From assembly GCA_934229625.1 (NCBI GenBank), contig CAKQDU010000008.1, forward strand, positions 1 to 64,000: a stretch of DNA of 64,000 nt, in the 5' to 3' direction. This stretch comes from an uncultured Alphaproteobacteria bacterium. Its GTDB lineage: Bacteria; Pseudomonadota; Alphaproteobacteria; RF32; CAG-239. Each line of letters begins with the position of its first letter. Within the stretch, counting starts at the first letter, position 1. A program made the position numbers and the translations under genes. The notes under the pieces are model-generated. The model saw nothing but the letters and a program-made list of their open reading frames with translations. It was not told the DNA's origin and did not search any database. This document shows, piece by piece, positions 45,124 to 52,637 of the stretch.

Positions 45124-45228
45124 CTAAAAATACATCAATATAGAACAAGCATTTTCTCCGTTATCTTTACACATTTGGCAAGCCTCACTAATTTCTGCCG
45201 GTGTCATATCTTTGATATATTTACCTGT
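45124..45228 (-). pseudogene. C-terminal fragment of a prepilin, inverted
   Basis: Read on the minus strand this short stretch encodes ...YIKDMTPAEISEACQMC..., then ...ACSILMYF and a stop. That is the conserved C-terminus of the prepilins in this window (compare KDMTLNDVHNAC and AVYLVF). The rest of the gene is missing: at 45229 it runs directly into the promoter of the next module. A remnant of an inverted or recombined copy. Confidence 0.7.
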
Positions 45229-45256
45229 TGACTTTAGTTAAACGTCTGTTATAGAA
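45229..45256 (+). promoter_or_regulatory. Prepilin-module promoter (copy C)
   Basis: TTGACT and, 16 nt on, TATAGA; identical layout to 38179 and 46145. Confidence 0.7.
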
Positions 45257-45316
45257 TTGGTACGTAAACAACATAATTTTAGAGGAAAGAAAGATGAAAA
45301 ATAAGCTATTCAAAGG

Positions 45317-45331
45317 TCTCTCTCTCTCTCT
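45317..45331 (+). repeat. TC dinucleotide tract, 15 nt (copy C)
   Basis: Seven TC units plus T, eight codons after the leader ATG at 45295. The leader peptide ends after 18 residues at this length. Confidence 0.85.
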
Positions 45332-45457
45332 GCAAATCCTAAACATCTGATTAAAGGCGTATTTTCTGCCGCTCAGCGTGTTTTTGCAGAGTTCGGCGTA
45401 AAAAATCACACATTCGGAAATAACAAGTTCAGTAACAACTCTATAAAGGGTTCTGGA

Positions 45458-46120
45458 TTGCTTCGTCGTTGCACTCCTCGCAATGACGCTTGCTCTACTG
45501 GTCGTTCCATGATAGAAATGCTCGGCGTTCTAGCTATTATCGGTGTGCTGAGTGTCGGCGGCATTGCCGGTTATTCCAAAGCAATGGAAAAATGGAAAAT
45601 AAACAAAACCATTGAAGAATACTCTATGTTAATAACCGGACTTATAGAATATAAAGACAATTTTATCAAAAACACCCCGACAGAAACTGATGTATATCTT
45701 CCTGATTTTATTCAGGCCGCAAATTTAGTACCTGAAACTTGGAAAAAAGGCGGTTCATCATATATGTATGATACTTTAGGAAACAGGGTTAATATATACT
45801 TTTCCAACACAGAAAATATTTCCGGCACCCGATATGTCTTTGATATATGGTTTGCTCAATCCGCCTCATCAAATAATTCTCTTGCATATAATTTATGCAG
45901 AGCTTTTTATCAAGATGTTGGAATTGCCATGTCTTCAAATGTACTGGCAATAATAGTACAAAGAGGAAAACACTTTGCATATGGAGATACTTTATGCCAC
46001 GAAGGGACAGATGAAAAAGGCAACCCAAGACATTGTTTGCGTGATATGAAATTATCAGAAATTAGTGATATTTGCAAAACCTGCCAGACAACTAATTGCG
46101 CTGTGTATCTTGTTTTTTAA
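45458..46120 (+). CDS. Type IV prepilin-like protein, leader out of frame (copy C)
   Basis: A 220-residue open frame with GRSMIE at about residues 17-22, hydrophobic helix, AGYSKAMEKWK, a variable domain and C-terminal Cys (CHEGTDEKGNPRHC, CKTC, CAVYLVF). The frame is open back to the TC tract at 45317. The TTG start has no binding site, so a full protein probably needs a one-unit tract change. It is the first of a tandem pair; the second begins about 900 bp on with the same leader. Confidence 0.7.
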   Translation: MLRRCTPRNDACSTGRSMIEMLGVLAIIGVLSVGGIAGYSKAMEKWKINKTIEEYSMLITGLIEYKDNFIKNTPTETDVYLPDFIQAANLVPETWKKGGSSYMYDTLGNRVNIYFSNTENISGTRYVFDIWFAQSASSNNSLAYNLCRAFYQDVGIAMSSNVLAIIVQRGKHFAYGDTLCHEGTDEKGNPRHCLRDMKLSEISDICKTCQTTNCAVYLVF

Positions 46121-46144
46121 TTATGATTACATCTGATTTTGCGG

Positions 46145-46172
46145 TTGACTTATGGCGTGATACTGTTATAGA
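46145..46172 (+). promoter_or_regulatory. Prepilin-module promoter (copy D)
   Basis: TTGACT, 16 nt, TATAGA, directly after the stop of copy C. GAGGAAAG follows before the leader ATG at 46211. Confidence 0.7.
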
Positions 46173-46233
46173 ATTGGAGTGTAAACAATATAATTTTAGA
46201 GGAAAGAAAGATGAAAAATAAGCTATTCAAAGG

Positions 46234-46248
46234 TCTCTCTCTCTCTCT
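46234..46248 (+). repeat. TC dinucleotide tract, 15 nt (copy D)
   Basis: Seven TC units plus T. Out-of-frame state as in copies B and C. Confidence 0.85.
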
Positions 46249-46374
46249 GCAAATCCTAAACATCTGATTAAAGGCGTATTTTTTGCCGCTCAGCGTGTTT
46301 TTGCAGAGTCCGGCATAAAAAATCATACATCCGGAAATAACAAGTTCAGTAGCTACTCTATAAAGGGTTCTGGA

Positions 46375-47028
46375 TTGCTTCGCGTTGCTCGCAATGACGT
46401 CTGCAGCGTGGGACGCTCTATGATAGAAATGCTTGGCGTGCTAGCTATTATTGCCATTTTAACAGTCGGCGGAATTGCCGGTTATTCCAAAGCGATGGAA
46501 AAGTTTAAGCTCAATAAAGCAATCAGCGAATATAGTATGCTGATTTTTGGCATGCAGGACTATATTGAATCTATACAAAAATATACAATTGACGAACCTC
46601 ATATCGGCGCTGTACAGATAGCTGAAGCAGCAAATTTAATTCCTCAGGCATGGGAAATACAAAGCAATTATGGTCTGCTTGATGTATATGGTAATCGCTT
46701 ACAAATCTATATAGATAAATCACCTCGGCATTTAATTATAGATTTTTATTTGCAAGGAATGACTAAAGCCGAAACCAATCAATATACACAAACATTTTCC
46801 GGTAAATTATGTATGGAGCTATTCAATAATATAATTATTCCGCTTAACAATACTATTTATGAAGCACACATATTCCGTTCTAAAAGTGGTAATGGTAAAA
46901 ATTTTTCAGGCAAAACTTCATGCTCCTCAAACAAAACCTGTATAAAAGATATGACACTAAATGATGTACATAATGCCTGTAATTATTGCACCGCAGAAGA
47001 TAACTGCGCAATTGTCCTAGTATTTTAA
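46375..47028 (+). CDS. Type IV prepilin-like protein, leader out of frame (copy D)
   Basis: A 217-residue open frame. GRSMIE is near residues 15-20, with a slightly different helix (LGVLAIIAILTVGGIAGYS). The C-terminus keeps the Cys pattern (CSSNKTC, CNYC, CAIVLVF). The frame is open back to the TC tract at 46234, and the palindromic leader segment encodes GLLRVARND as in copy A. Second of a tandem pair with copy C; the two diverge strongly after the first 40 residues of the mature part. Confidence 0.7.
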   Translation: MLRVARNDVCSVGRSMIEMLGVLAIIAILTVGGIAGYSKAMEKFKLNKAISEYSMLIFGMQDYIESIQKYTIDEPHIGAVQIAEAANLIPQAWEIQSNYGLLDVYGNRLQIYIDKSPRHLIIDFYLQGMTKAETNQYTQTFSGKLCMELFNNIIIPLNNTIYEAHIFRSKSGNGKNFSGKTSCSSNKTCIKDMTLNDVHNACNYCTAEDNCAIVLVF

Positions 47029-47077
47029 CTAATTTTGCACACACTTTTAACATTTTAATTATGCGGTTAATATTAGT

Positions 47078-47111
47078 TGAATTGCTGTTTAAGAATATTA
47101 AACAGCAATTT
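47078..47111. terminator. Inverted repeat, possible terminator
   Basis: AATTGCTGTTTAA and TTAAACAGCAATT pair almost perfectly around a 4-5 nt loop, about 50 nt after copy D. Weak T run. Confidence 0.5.
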
Positions 47112-47182
47112 CATATATTAGTCAGCTCAAATATTTCTAAGCCTAAATTTATTGCCGAAACCGCCATAAATTATTATAAAAC

Positions 47183-47219
47183 TAACCTCCTGAAACCTAG
47201 AATCAGTTTCAGGAGGTTA
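47183..47219 (-). terminator. Intrinsic terminator after rplS
   Basis: AACCTCCTGAAAC and GTTTCAGGAGGTT form a 13-bp stem; on the minus strand a short T-rich tail follows. End of the ffh-rplS operon. Confidence 0.75.
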
Positions 47220-47237
47220 AGCAAACATAGATACTTA

Positions 47238-47627
47238 TTATTTACCTGCGTTAGCGTCTTTAACAGATACAGACAAATCGTCTGCAATACGAGCAGAACG
47301 GCCACGCAAAGCACGCAAGAAGTACAATTTCGCACGGCGAACTTTACCGATACGAGATACTTCAATTTTAGCTACGTTTGGAGAATACAACGGGAATACA
47401 CGCTCAACACCTTCACCGAAAGAAATTTTTCTAACTGTGAAAGAAGAGTTCAAACCGTCGTTTTTACGAGCAATGCAAACACCTTCATAAACTTGGATAC
47501 GTTCGCGGTCGCCTTCTTTTACTTTTGTATGAACGCGCAAAGTATCACCCGGCTTAAATGTCGGCATATTTTTGCCTTCCATGAGCTTTTCAATTTGCTC
47601 TTTTTCAATATTTTCAAGAATGTTCAT
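47238..47627 (-). CDS. rplS: Ribosomal protein L19
   Basis: A 129-residue large-subunit protein at the 30S-50S interface. [27 protein letters not shown] and [20 protein letters not shown]...[12 protein letters not shown] are the L19 signatures. Last gene of the conserved ffh-rpsP-rimM-trmD-rplS order and followed by a terminator. Confidence 0.98.
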   Translation of the reverse strand: MNILENIEKEQIEKLMEGKNMPTFKPGDTLRVHTKVKEGDRERIQVYEGVCIARKNDGLNSSFTVRKISFGEGVERVFPLYSPNVAKIEVSRIGKVRRAKLYFLRALRGRSARIADDLSVSVKDANAGK

Positions 47628-47682
47628 TAGTTTTACCTTTATTTGTTAATTTGTTACCTTATAAACCCAAACCTGTCTAAAA

Positions 47683-48360
47683 TCAAGTATTTTCTAACAA
47701 GTCAGGTCGTCTTTCTTTAGTTATTTGCAGAGCCTTCTCTTTTTGCCATTTTGCCACGTTTTCGTGATGACCACTCAAGAGAACGTCCGGTACTTTGCGG
47801 TTTTTCCATTCTATGGGACGTGTATACTGCGGATATTCCAGCAAACCGTTTTCAAAACTTTCGTTTTCGGTGGACGCCGCGTTACCCAACACATTCGGCA
47901 AAAGCCGAACAACCGCATCAAGCATTATCATTGCCGCCTGCTCTCCGCCGGTCAAAATATAATCGCCGATGCTGAGTTCTTCGATATTGTATTCTTCTAA
48001 AACCCGCTCGTCAATTCCCTCAAACCGACCGCAGATAATCGTCAAATTATCTTCTTTGCTCAATTCATGCACTTTTTGCTGCGTCAGCACCTGCCCTCTC
48101 GGACTCATATAAATGATTTTTCCGCCCTTATAGTTGTTGTCAATCGCATTGCCCAACACATCAGGACGCATAATCATTCCGGCACCGCCGCCGCATGGAG
48201 TGTCATCAACAGAACCATGCTTATCAAACGCATAATCGCGAATGTTGACAGCTTCCATGTTCCAAATTCCGTCTTTTAAGGCGCGTCCGGTTAAAGATGT
48301 ACCTAAAAAACCAGGGAAAATTTCCGGAAAAATGGTCAGAATTTTAACATTCAGCGCCAT
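47683..48360 (-). CDS. trmD: tRNA (guanine-N1)-methyltransferase TrmD
   Basis: A 225-residue SPOUT enzyme that methylates G37 of tRNAs that read CNN codons. ILTIFPEIFPGFLGTSLTGRAL, DDTPCGGGAGMIMRPDVL (substrate loop), YMSPRGQ and the knotted IGDYILTGGEQAAMIMLDAVVRLLPNVLG (SAM pocket) are present. The start at 48360 lies inside the end of rimM (17-nt overlap), after GAGGAAGAAA. Confidence 0.97.
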   Translation of the reverse strand: MALNVKILTIFPEIFPGFLGTSLTGRALKDGIWNMEAVNIRDYAFDKHGSVDDTPCGGGAGMIMRPDVLGNAIDNNYKGGKIIYMSPRGQVLTQQKVHELSKEDNLTIICGRFEGIDERVLEEYNIEELSIGDYILTGGEQAAMIMLDAVVRLLPNVLGNAASTENESFENGLLEYPQYTRPIEWKNRKVPDVLLSGHHENVAKWQKEKALQITKERRPDLLENT

Positions 48361-48895
48361 TTTCTTCCTCGCTGTCATCATCAGCAAAAATCATAGTTGC
48401 AGACGAAACAATAATATAACCTTCTTCCAGATTGATTGTCGGCACATACTGCTTGGTAAACGGCAGCATTTCAGTTTCTTTGCGGTGCGGCAATTTTATT
48501 TCAATTATCTCGCCGGCGCCAAAGTTGCTAAAACGCGCAACCGTGCCAATTTCCTTATCCAAAGAGTTAAGATATACTTTTAAGCCGATGATATCGCTTA
48601 AATAATATTCTTCTTCCGGCAACTGCGGCAAAACATCGCGATTGACATATAGTTCGGTGCCAATCAAGGCTTCGGCGGCATTGCGGTCGTTTACACCTTC
48701 AATTTTCAGGCGCATAACCTCTTTGTGCGGACCAACTGCTTTGATTTTGAATTTATGCGCAGCCTCTTTATCTTCTACCAAGCCATATTTATCAATATCA
48801 GCCGGATTATCGGTGTAGCTGTGAACTTTCACCTCGCCGCGCAAACCATGTGCGGCAACAATTTTTCCAAGACATACGCGTTTTTCAGTCATCAA
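48344..48895 (-). CDS. rimM: Ribosome maturation factor RimM
   Basis: A 183-residue 16S rRNA processing factor. CLGKIVAAHGLRGEVKVHSYTD at the N-terminus and the C-terminal PRC-barrel (YYLSDIIGLKVY...GEIIEIKLPHRKETEMLPFTKQYVP) identify it. The C-terminus is acidic (DDDSEEENGAEC). It lies between rpsP and trmD in the usual order and overlaps trmD. Confidence 0.96.
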   Translation of the reverse strand: MMTEKRVCLGKIVAAHGLRGEVKVHSYTDNPADIDKYGLVEDKEAAHKFKIKAVGPHKEVMRLKIEGVNDRNAAEALIGTELYVNRDVLPQLPEEEYYLSDIIGLKVYLNSLDKEIGTVARFSNFGAGEIIEIKLPHRKETEMLPFTKQYVPTINLEEGYIIVSSATMIFADDDSEEENGAEC

Positions 48896-48946
48896 AGTTC
48901 CAATCTAAGGCTCAAAATAACTACCTAATTGTTACATTGCTGAAAA

Positions 48947-49318
48947 TTATTCAGCGGAAGAAGCAGCTTCGGCAGCAGCGGCAGCTTTAGCTTCTTTTTC
49001 TTTCATTCTTTCAACAGCTTTTGCTTTTGGAGCAGATTTTTTAGGCTGTGGAACAATTTTTGGAGCTTCGCACAAACCCAAGTTTGCAAACAATTTTTGC
49101 AATCTTTCTGTCGGCTGAGCGCCTTTTGCCAACCAAGCGGCAACTTTTTCTTTGTCTACAACCAATCTTGCTTCATGGTCTTGAGGCAACAACGGATTGT
49201 AAGAACCCAATTTTTCAATAAATCTACCATCACGAGGAGCTCTTTGATCAGCTGCAACGATACGGTAATAAGGACGTTTTTTAGAACCACTGCGAGAGAG
49301 TCTGATACGTACTGACAT
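48947..49318 (-). CDS. rpsP: Ribosomal protein S16
   Basis: A 123-residue small-subunit protein. [42 protein letters not shown] is the S16 core; a Lys/Ala-rich tail (about 85-123) extends it as in other alphaproteobacteria. It lies 41 nt after ffh, and AAAGGAAA gives the binding site. Confidence 0.98.
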   Translation of the reverse strand: MSVRIRLSRSGSKKRPYYRIVAADQRAPRDGRFIEKLGSYNPLLPQDHEARLVVDKEKVAAWLAKGAQPTERLQKLFANLGLCEAPKIVPQPKKSAPKAKAVERMKEKEAKAAAAAEAASSAE

Positions 49319-49359
49319 TTTATAAATTTCCTTTCTTTGTTACAAAACATAACTTCCGC

Positions 49360-50742
49360 TTAAAACGGAAACTTTTTGTTAAACCCGCCAAACGGCATGC
49401 CGCCCATCGGATTTCCCTTAAACAATTTAGACATCGCCGACAAAGAGCCGAACTTGCCCATTTTTTTCATCATGCCGGACATTTGCTCGTATGATTTGAG
49501 CAAAACATTCACATCATGAACAGTTACTCCGGAGCCCTGTGCGATTCTTCTCTTGCGAGATGCTTTTATCAAATCAGGATTTAAGCGTTCTTTTTTTGTC
49601 ATCGACAAAATGATTGCTTCCTGTTTTTTCATCAGATTGTCGCACATGCCGGACTCTTCAATCTGAGATTTATATTTAGACAACCCCGGAAGCATACCGA
49701 TAATGCTGCCGATACTGCCCAATTTTTTTATCTGCCGCATTTGCTCCAACATATCGTTCAAATCAAACGAACCTTTCAGCATTTTTCCGGCCATTTTTTC
49801 GGCTTCGGCTTTATCCACGTTTTCAATGGCTTTTTCCACCAAAGAAACCACGTCGCCCTGCCCCAAAATACGTCCGGCTATGCGGTCAGCATGAAACTCT
49901 TCCAATTCATCAATTTTTTCGCCCGTTCCCAAAAACTTTACCGGCGCACCGGAAATCATTTTCATAGAAAGAGCGGCACCGGCGCGGGACGAACCGTCTA
50001 TACGGGTCAAAACCAAACCGGTAATACCAATTTTGTCGTTAAATTCTTTAGCCACATTGCAGGCTTCCTGACCGATTAAAGCATCGGCAACCAACAAAGT
50101 TTCAACCGGTTGCGCCAGTTTTTTAACTTCGGCAACCTCTTCCATTAAAACTTCATCAATCTGCAAGCGACCAGCCGTATCCAAAATCAGCAAATCATAC
50201 ACGCCTTTTTTGGCTTCTGCTAAAGCACGTTTAGTAATTTGCAAAGGCTTTTCGCCGGCAACAATAGGCAAAACATCAACACCGATTTGTTTGCAGAGCT
50301 GAGCTAATTGCTCTTGAGCGGCCGGACGGTATACGTCCAATGAAGCCAGCAAAATACGCTTATTTTTTTTCAGCTTAGCGGCAATTTTAGCGGTTGTGGT
50401 AGTTTTACCCGAACCTTGCAGACCAACCATCAAAAAACATACCGGAGCCGGTGCGTTAAAGTTCAAACTTTCATCACCGTCACCCAACAGTTTAACCAGT
50501 TCATCATGCACGATTTTAACAACCATTTGCCCCGGCTGCACCGATTTAACCACCTTTTCTCCAAGAGACTGTTCTTTAACTTTGGCAATAAATTCTTTAA
50601 CCACCGGCAATGAAACATCAGCTTCAAGCAACGCCACGCGAATTTCACGCATAGCATCGTCAATATCTTTTTCTGACAGCACTCCTCGGGAGGTTATCTT
50701 AGAAAAAGCCTGGCTCAGCTTGTCGGTCAAATTTTCAAACAT
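49360..50742 (-). CDS. ffh: Signal recognition particle protein Ffh
   Basis: A 460-residue SRP GTPase that targets nascent membrane proteins. N domain helices, G1 GLQGSGKTT, DTAGRL (G3), LTRIDGSSRAGAA (G4 region) and the C-terminal methionine-rich M domain (MLPGLSKYKSQIEESGM..., SYEQMSGMMKKMGKFG) are all present. The start at 50742 is the usual MFENL; a GTG reading 21 nt upstream is less likely. First gene of the operon with rpsP, rimM, trmD and rplS. Confidence 0.98.
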   Translation of the reverse strand: MFENLTDKLSQAFSKITSRGVLSEKDIDDAMREIRVALLEADVSLPVVKEFIAKVKEQSLGEKVVKSVQPGQMVVKIVHDELVKLLGDGDESLNFNAPAPVCFLMVGLQGSGKTTTTAKIAAKLKKNKRILLASLDVYRPAAQEQLAQLCKQIGVDVLPIVAGEKPLQITKRALAEAKKGVYDLLILDTAGRLQIDEVLMEEVAEVKKLAQPVETLLVADALIGQEACNVAKEFNDKIGITGLVLTRIDGSSRAGAALSMKMISGAPVKFLGTGEKIDELEEFHADRIAGRILGQGDVVSLVEKAIENVDKAEAEKMAGKMLKGSFDLNDMLEQMRQIKKLGSIGSIIGMLPGLSKYKSQIEESGMCDNLMKKQEAIILSMTKKERLNPDLIKASRKRRIAQGSGVTVHDVNVLLKSYEQMSGMMKKMGKFGSLSAMSKLFKGNPMGGMPFGGFNKKFPF

Positions 50743-50787
50743 TTCTGTTTTTACCTTTATCACCTTGTTAATACAAACAAATTTACG

Positions 50788-50815
50788 TCAGTGTGCGAAA
50801 CCTCGCTGGCTGACG
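50788..50815 (-). promoter_or_regulatory. Hairpin in the 5' leader of the ffh operon
   Basis: On the minus strand CGTCAG/CTGACG with an inner GCGA/TCGC stem lies about 45 nt before ffh. No T run follows. It may stabilise the mRNA or sit in a regulator's target. Confidence 0.4.
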
Positions 50816-50876
50816 GACTCCTCGGAGCTTGAATTTTTTACAACTCTTTTGGTAAAAATTCACTAAATTTGCTTTG

Positions 50877-50905
50877 TTTATACTTAAAAAATCCCCGCTT
50901 GTCAA
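50877..50905 (-). promoter_or_regulatory. Strong sigma70 promoter of the ffh-rplS operon
   Basis: On the minus strand TTGACA and, after exactly 17 nt, TATAAA. Near-perfect consensus, fitting an operon for ribosome and SRP proteins. Confidence 0.85.
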
Positions 50906-50927
50906 CCCCTTTTTAAAACAATATCCC

Positions 50928-50960
50928 AGCAAAATAGAATTGTTACATTTCTATTTTGCT
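50928..50960 (-). terminator. Perfect inverted repeat after the prepilin gene
   Basis: AGCAAAATAGAA and TTCTATTTTGCT form a perfect 12-bp stem with a 9-nt loop, 13 nt downstream of the prepilin stop. No strong T run, so termination is likely but not certain. Confidence 0.55.
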
Positions 50961-50972
50961 ATGACAATCATT

Positions 50973-51683
50973 TCACAACTTGAAAAACATAATCAAACTG
51001 CATCGTTTTTCAGAATTGCATTTTTTACAAAAATCATAAATTTCATTCGGCTTAGCAGAACCGATATTGTCCAATCTGGTTGCAGAAAATCCATTATAAC
51101 TGTTATCTGACGCAAAATTTGCAATATCATCAACATATGGAGCAATCGCCTGTGCTTGTTCTAAAAATGTTACGCAATATTGTTGCTGTAAACGAGTTGA
51201 AACATTGTTTTGAGAAATAAGAAAACGCAAAGAATATTCATAAGCATGATGAGTTTTACCGTCTTGACTGTTCCATGTATTATACCACATCAGCATATCT
51301 AAATTATTGCCGGCAAAATCTTCAAATGCATTATTATGTATTTTTGTCAGTCCGTCAGGTATCCCCCCCATAGCTTCCATAATATCAGCTGTTGGAACAA
51401 CTTTGTTATCTTTTAAACATTCGCGCATAAAATCATCTTTTAAATTTATGCTTTGCAAAAACAATTCGGCTAAATACTCTTTCTGCCGACTAATTTTCCA
51501 TTGTTCCATAGCTTTTGAGTAACCAGCGATTCCTCCGACTGATAGCACAGCAATAATCGCCAGTACGCCAAGCATTTCTATCATTGACCGTCCCAATGTA
51601 CAAATGTCACAATTGCGTGCGGTGCAAATCAATCCGCTAAAATTATACGAATTTTTTGTATTTTCTTTTAATTTATCAGACAT
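50973..51683 (-). CDS. Type IV prepilin-like protein (minus-strand copy)
   Basis: A 236-residue prepilin. GRSMIE lies at residues 31-36 (Glu5 of the mature form), followed by LGVLAIIAVLSVGGIAGYSKAMEQWK, a longer variable domain and C-terminal cysteines (FCKKCNSEKRC). The ATG at 51683 follows GGAG by 8 nt. It has neither the TC tract nor the palindromic leader; instead the structured leader R3 with its terminator lies just upstream. Sixth member of the family in this window. Confidence 0.8.
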   Translation of the reverse strand: MSDKLKENTKNSYNFSGLICTARNCDICTLGRSMIEMLGVLAIIAVLSVGGIAGYSKAMEQWKISRQKEYLAELFLQSINLKDDFMRECLKDNKVVPTADIMEAMGGIPDGLTKIHNNAFEDFAGNNLDMLMWYNTWNSQDGKTHHAYEYSLRFLISQNNVSTRLQQQYCVTFLEQAQAIAPYVDDIANFASDNSYNGFSATRLDNIGSAKPNEIYDFCKKCNSEKRCSLIMFFKL

Positions 51684-51712
51684 ATTATGAACTCCTTAAA
51701 GTAATAATTACA

Positions 51713-51736
51713 CAAAAACCGCTCAAAAAAAGCGGT
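51713..51736 (-). terminator. Terminator of leader R3
   Basis: On the minus strand ACCGCT pairs with AGCGGT around a T-rich 7-nt loop and is followed by TTTTTG. Confidence 0.75.
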
Positions 51737-51970
51737 CGGAGAGTTCAACAATCATATCATTACAAATGACTCTTTTAGCCTTTCAAGCTATATTTTTTTC
51801 AGAGATAATTATATAGCTTTTGGACATACGCTAAAAGCTCCCCGACCATATTGCTATGTATCGGGGATATATTTAATCATCGGCAATAGCGAATAACCGA
51901 TAACTTGACGATGCTATATCCTAGCACCGGTAATGATAAGAGCCGTTGAAAGCCCCGCGCTAACCGCGCT
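51713..51970 (-). ncRNA. Structured leader RNA / attenuator candidate R3 (upstream of a prepilin)
   Basis: About 258 nt on the minus strand. Helices: GCGGT 51963-51967 with ACCGC 51732-51736; TTCAAC 51945-51950 with GTTGAA 51744-51749; TATCATTAC 51930-51938 with GTAATGATA 51755-51763. Within are hairpins GGTGCTA/TAGCATC, TTATCGG/CCGATGA, CCCCGA/TCGGGG and an AGCTATAT/ATATAGCT stem. TATTGC in one hairpin loop can kiss GCAATA in the next. The first helix shares its 3' arm with the terminator at 51713-51736, so they exclude each other. The RNA ends 30 nt before the prepilin start. No known class recognised. Confidence 0.6.
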
Positions 51971-51976
51971 TGTTTT

Positions 51977-52005
51977 AATATATAAAGAATTAAAATAAAA
52001 AGCAA
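51977..52005 (-). promoter_or_regulatory. Putative sigma70 promoter of R3
   Basis: On the minus strand TTGCTT, then 17 nt, then TATATT. Start near 51970. Confidence 0.6.
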
Positions 52006-52141
52006 ACAAATTTTTGCCGAATAACAGCCTATGTGCCGACACACTTTTCAACTTATACTATGTGCATATTATAAGTTGCTTGTACCATATCACATGCGCA
52101 AATGATAACAATTCAAAGTTAAGTACACATAAGCAACCGCA
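52006..52141. other. Gene-free spacer with an 8-bp hairpin
   Basis: No ORF. AACTTATA/TATAAGTT (52050-52057 with 52070-52077) form a hairpin without a T run. Its role is unknown. Confidence 0.4.
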
Positions 52142-52178
52142 AAAAAATCCCGTTATCTAATTATAACGAGATTTTTTT
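52142..52178 (-). terminator. Intrinsic terminator (copy 1 of a duplicated unit)
   Basis: On the minus strand ATCTCGTTAT and ATAACGGGAT pair, then seven T. The same hairpin is present at 53095-53131. Confidence 0.8.
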
Positions 52179-52195
52179 AGTTTTTAGTCAGTTGG

Positions 52196-52567
52196 TTAAT
52201 TTTTGAGTTTATAATCAATTTTTCTTAAACATTCTTCCAAAATAGAAATTGACTTAGCTCCGATTTGCGGCCTGACATAAACATTGCTTTTATTAGAGGC
52301 CAATAACTCCCCAACTGTAGAAAAATCCTTAGACAACGCATTCAACATTCGTGTTTTCAATTTGTTGTCGCCATCATGATATTTCAACAGCTCAGAAATA
52401 CTCATATCCTTTAGCTTAATATCTTGTCCGACTTTTTCTAAATCAGATAAAGATGTTTTGCCTTTGACGCCTGATTGTTCTCTAACTTCAGCAAGATACT
52501 TGTCAAAAGAAACTTTAAAATCCTCGCTGATAATTTCATAATAATCTTTCACAAAAGCGCTGAGCAA
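52196..52567 (-). pseudogene. 5'-truncated duplicate of the RNAP alpha-CTD-like gene
   Basis: A 123-codon open frame almost identical to residues 16-138 of the protein at 53148-53564, but lacking its first codons and promoter. The only start is a TTG. Directly upstream is the terminator of the 52638 gene. It is most likely an unexpressed fragment, though AAGGTG 8 nt before the TTG could allow some translation. Confidence 0.7.
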
Positions 52568-52589
52568 TTGAGCATCACCTTTTTAAAAC

Positions 52590-52625
52590 AAAAAAAGGAG
52601 CATTTTTCCAACACTCCTTTTTTTG
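52590..52625 (-). terminator. Intrinsic terminator after the 52638 gene
   Basis: AAAAGGAG(TG) and (CA)CTCCTTTT pair around a T-rich loop, with a T run on the minus strand. Confidence 0.75.
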
Positions 52626-52637
52626 GCAAACAGAAGA

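Noticed and set aside
51713..51970. tmRNA (including the two-piece form) or RNase P RNA for R3
   Set aside because: No T-loop, no CCA end, no tag-peptide frame and none of the conserved RNase P core sequences.
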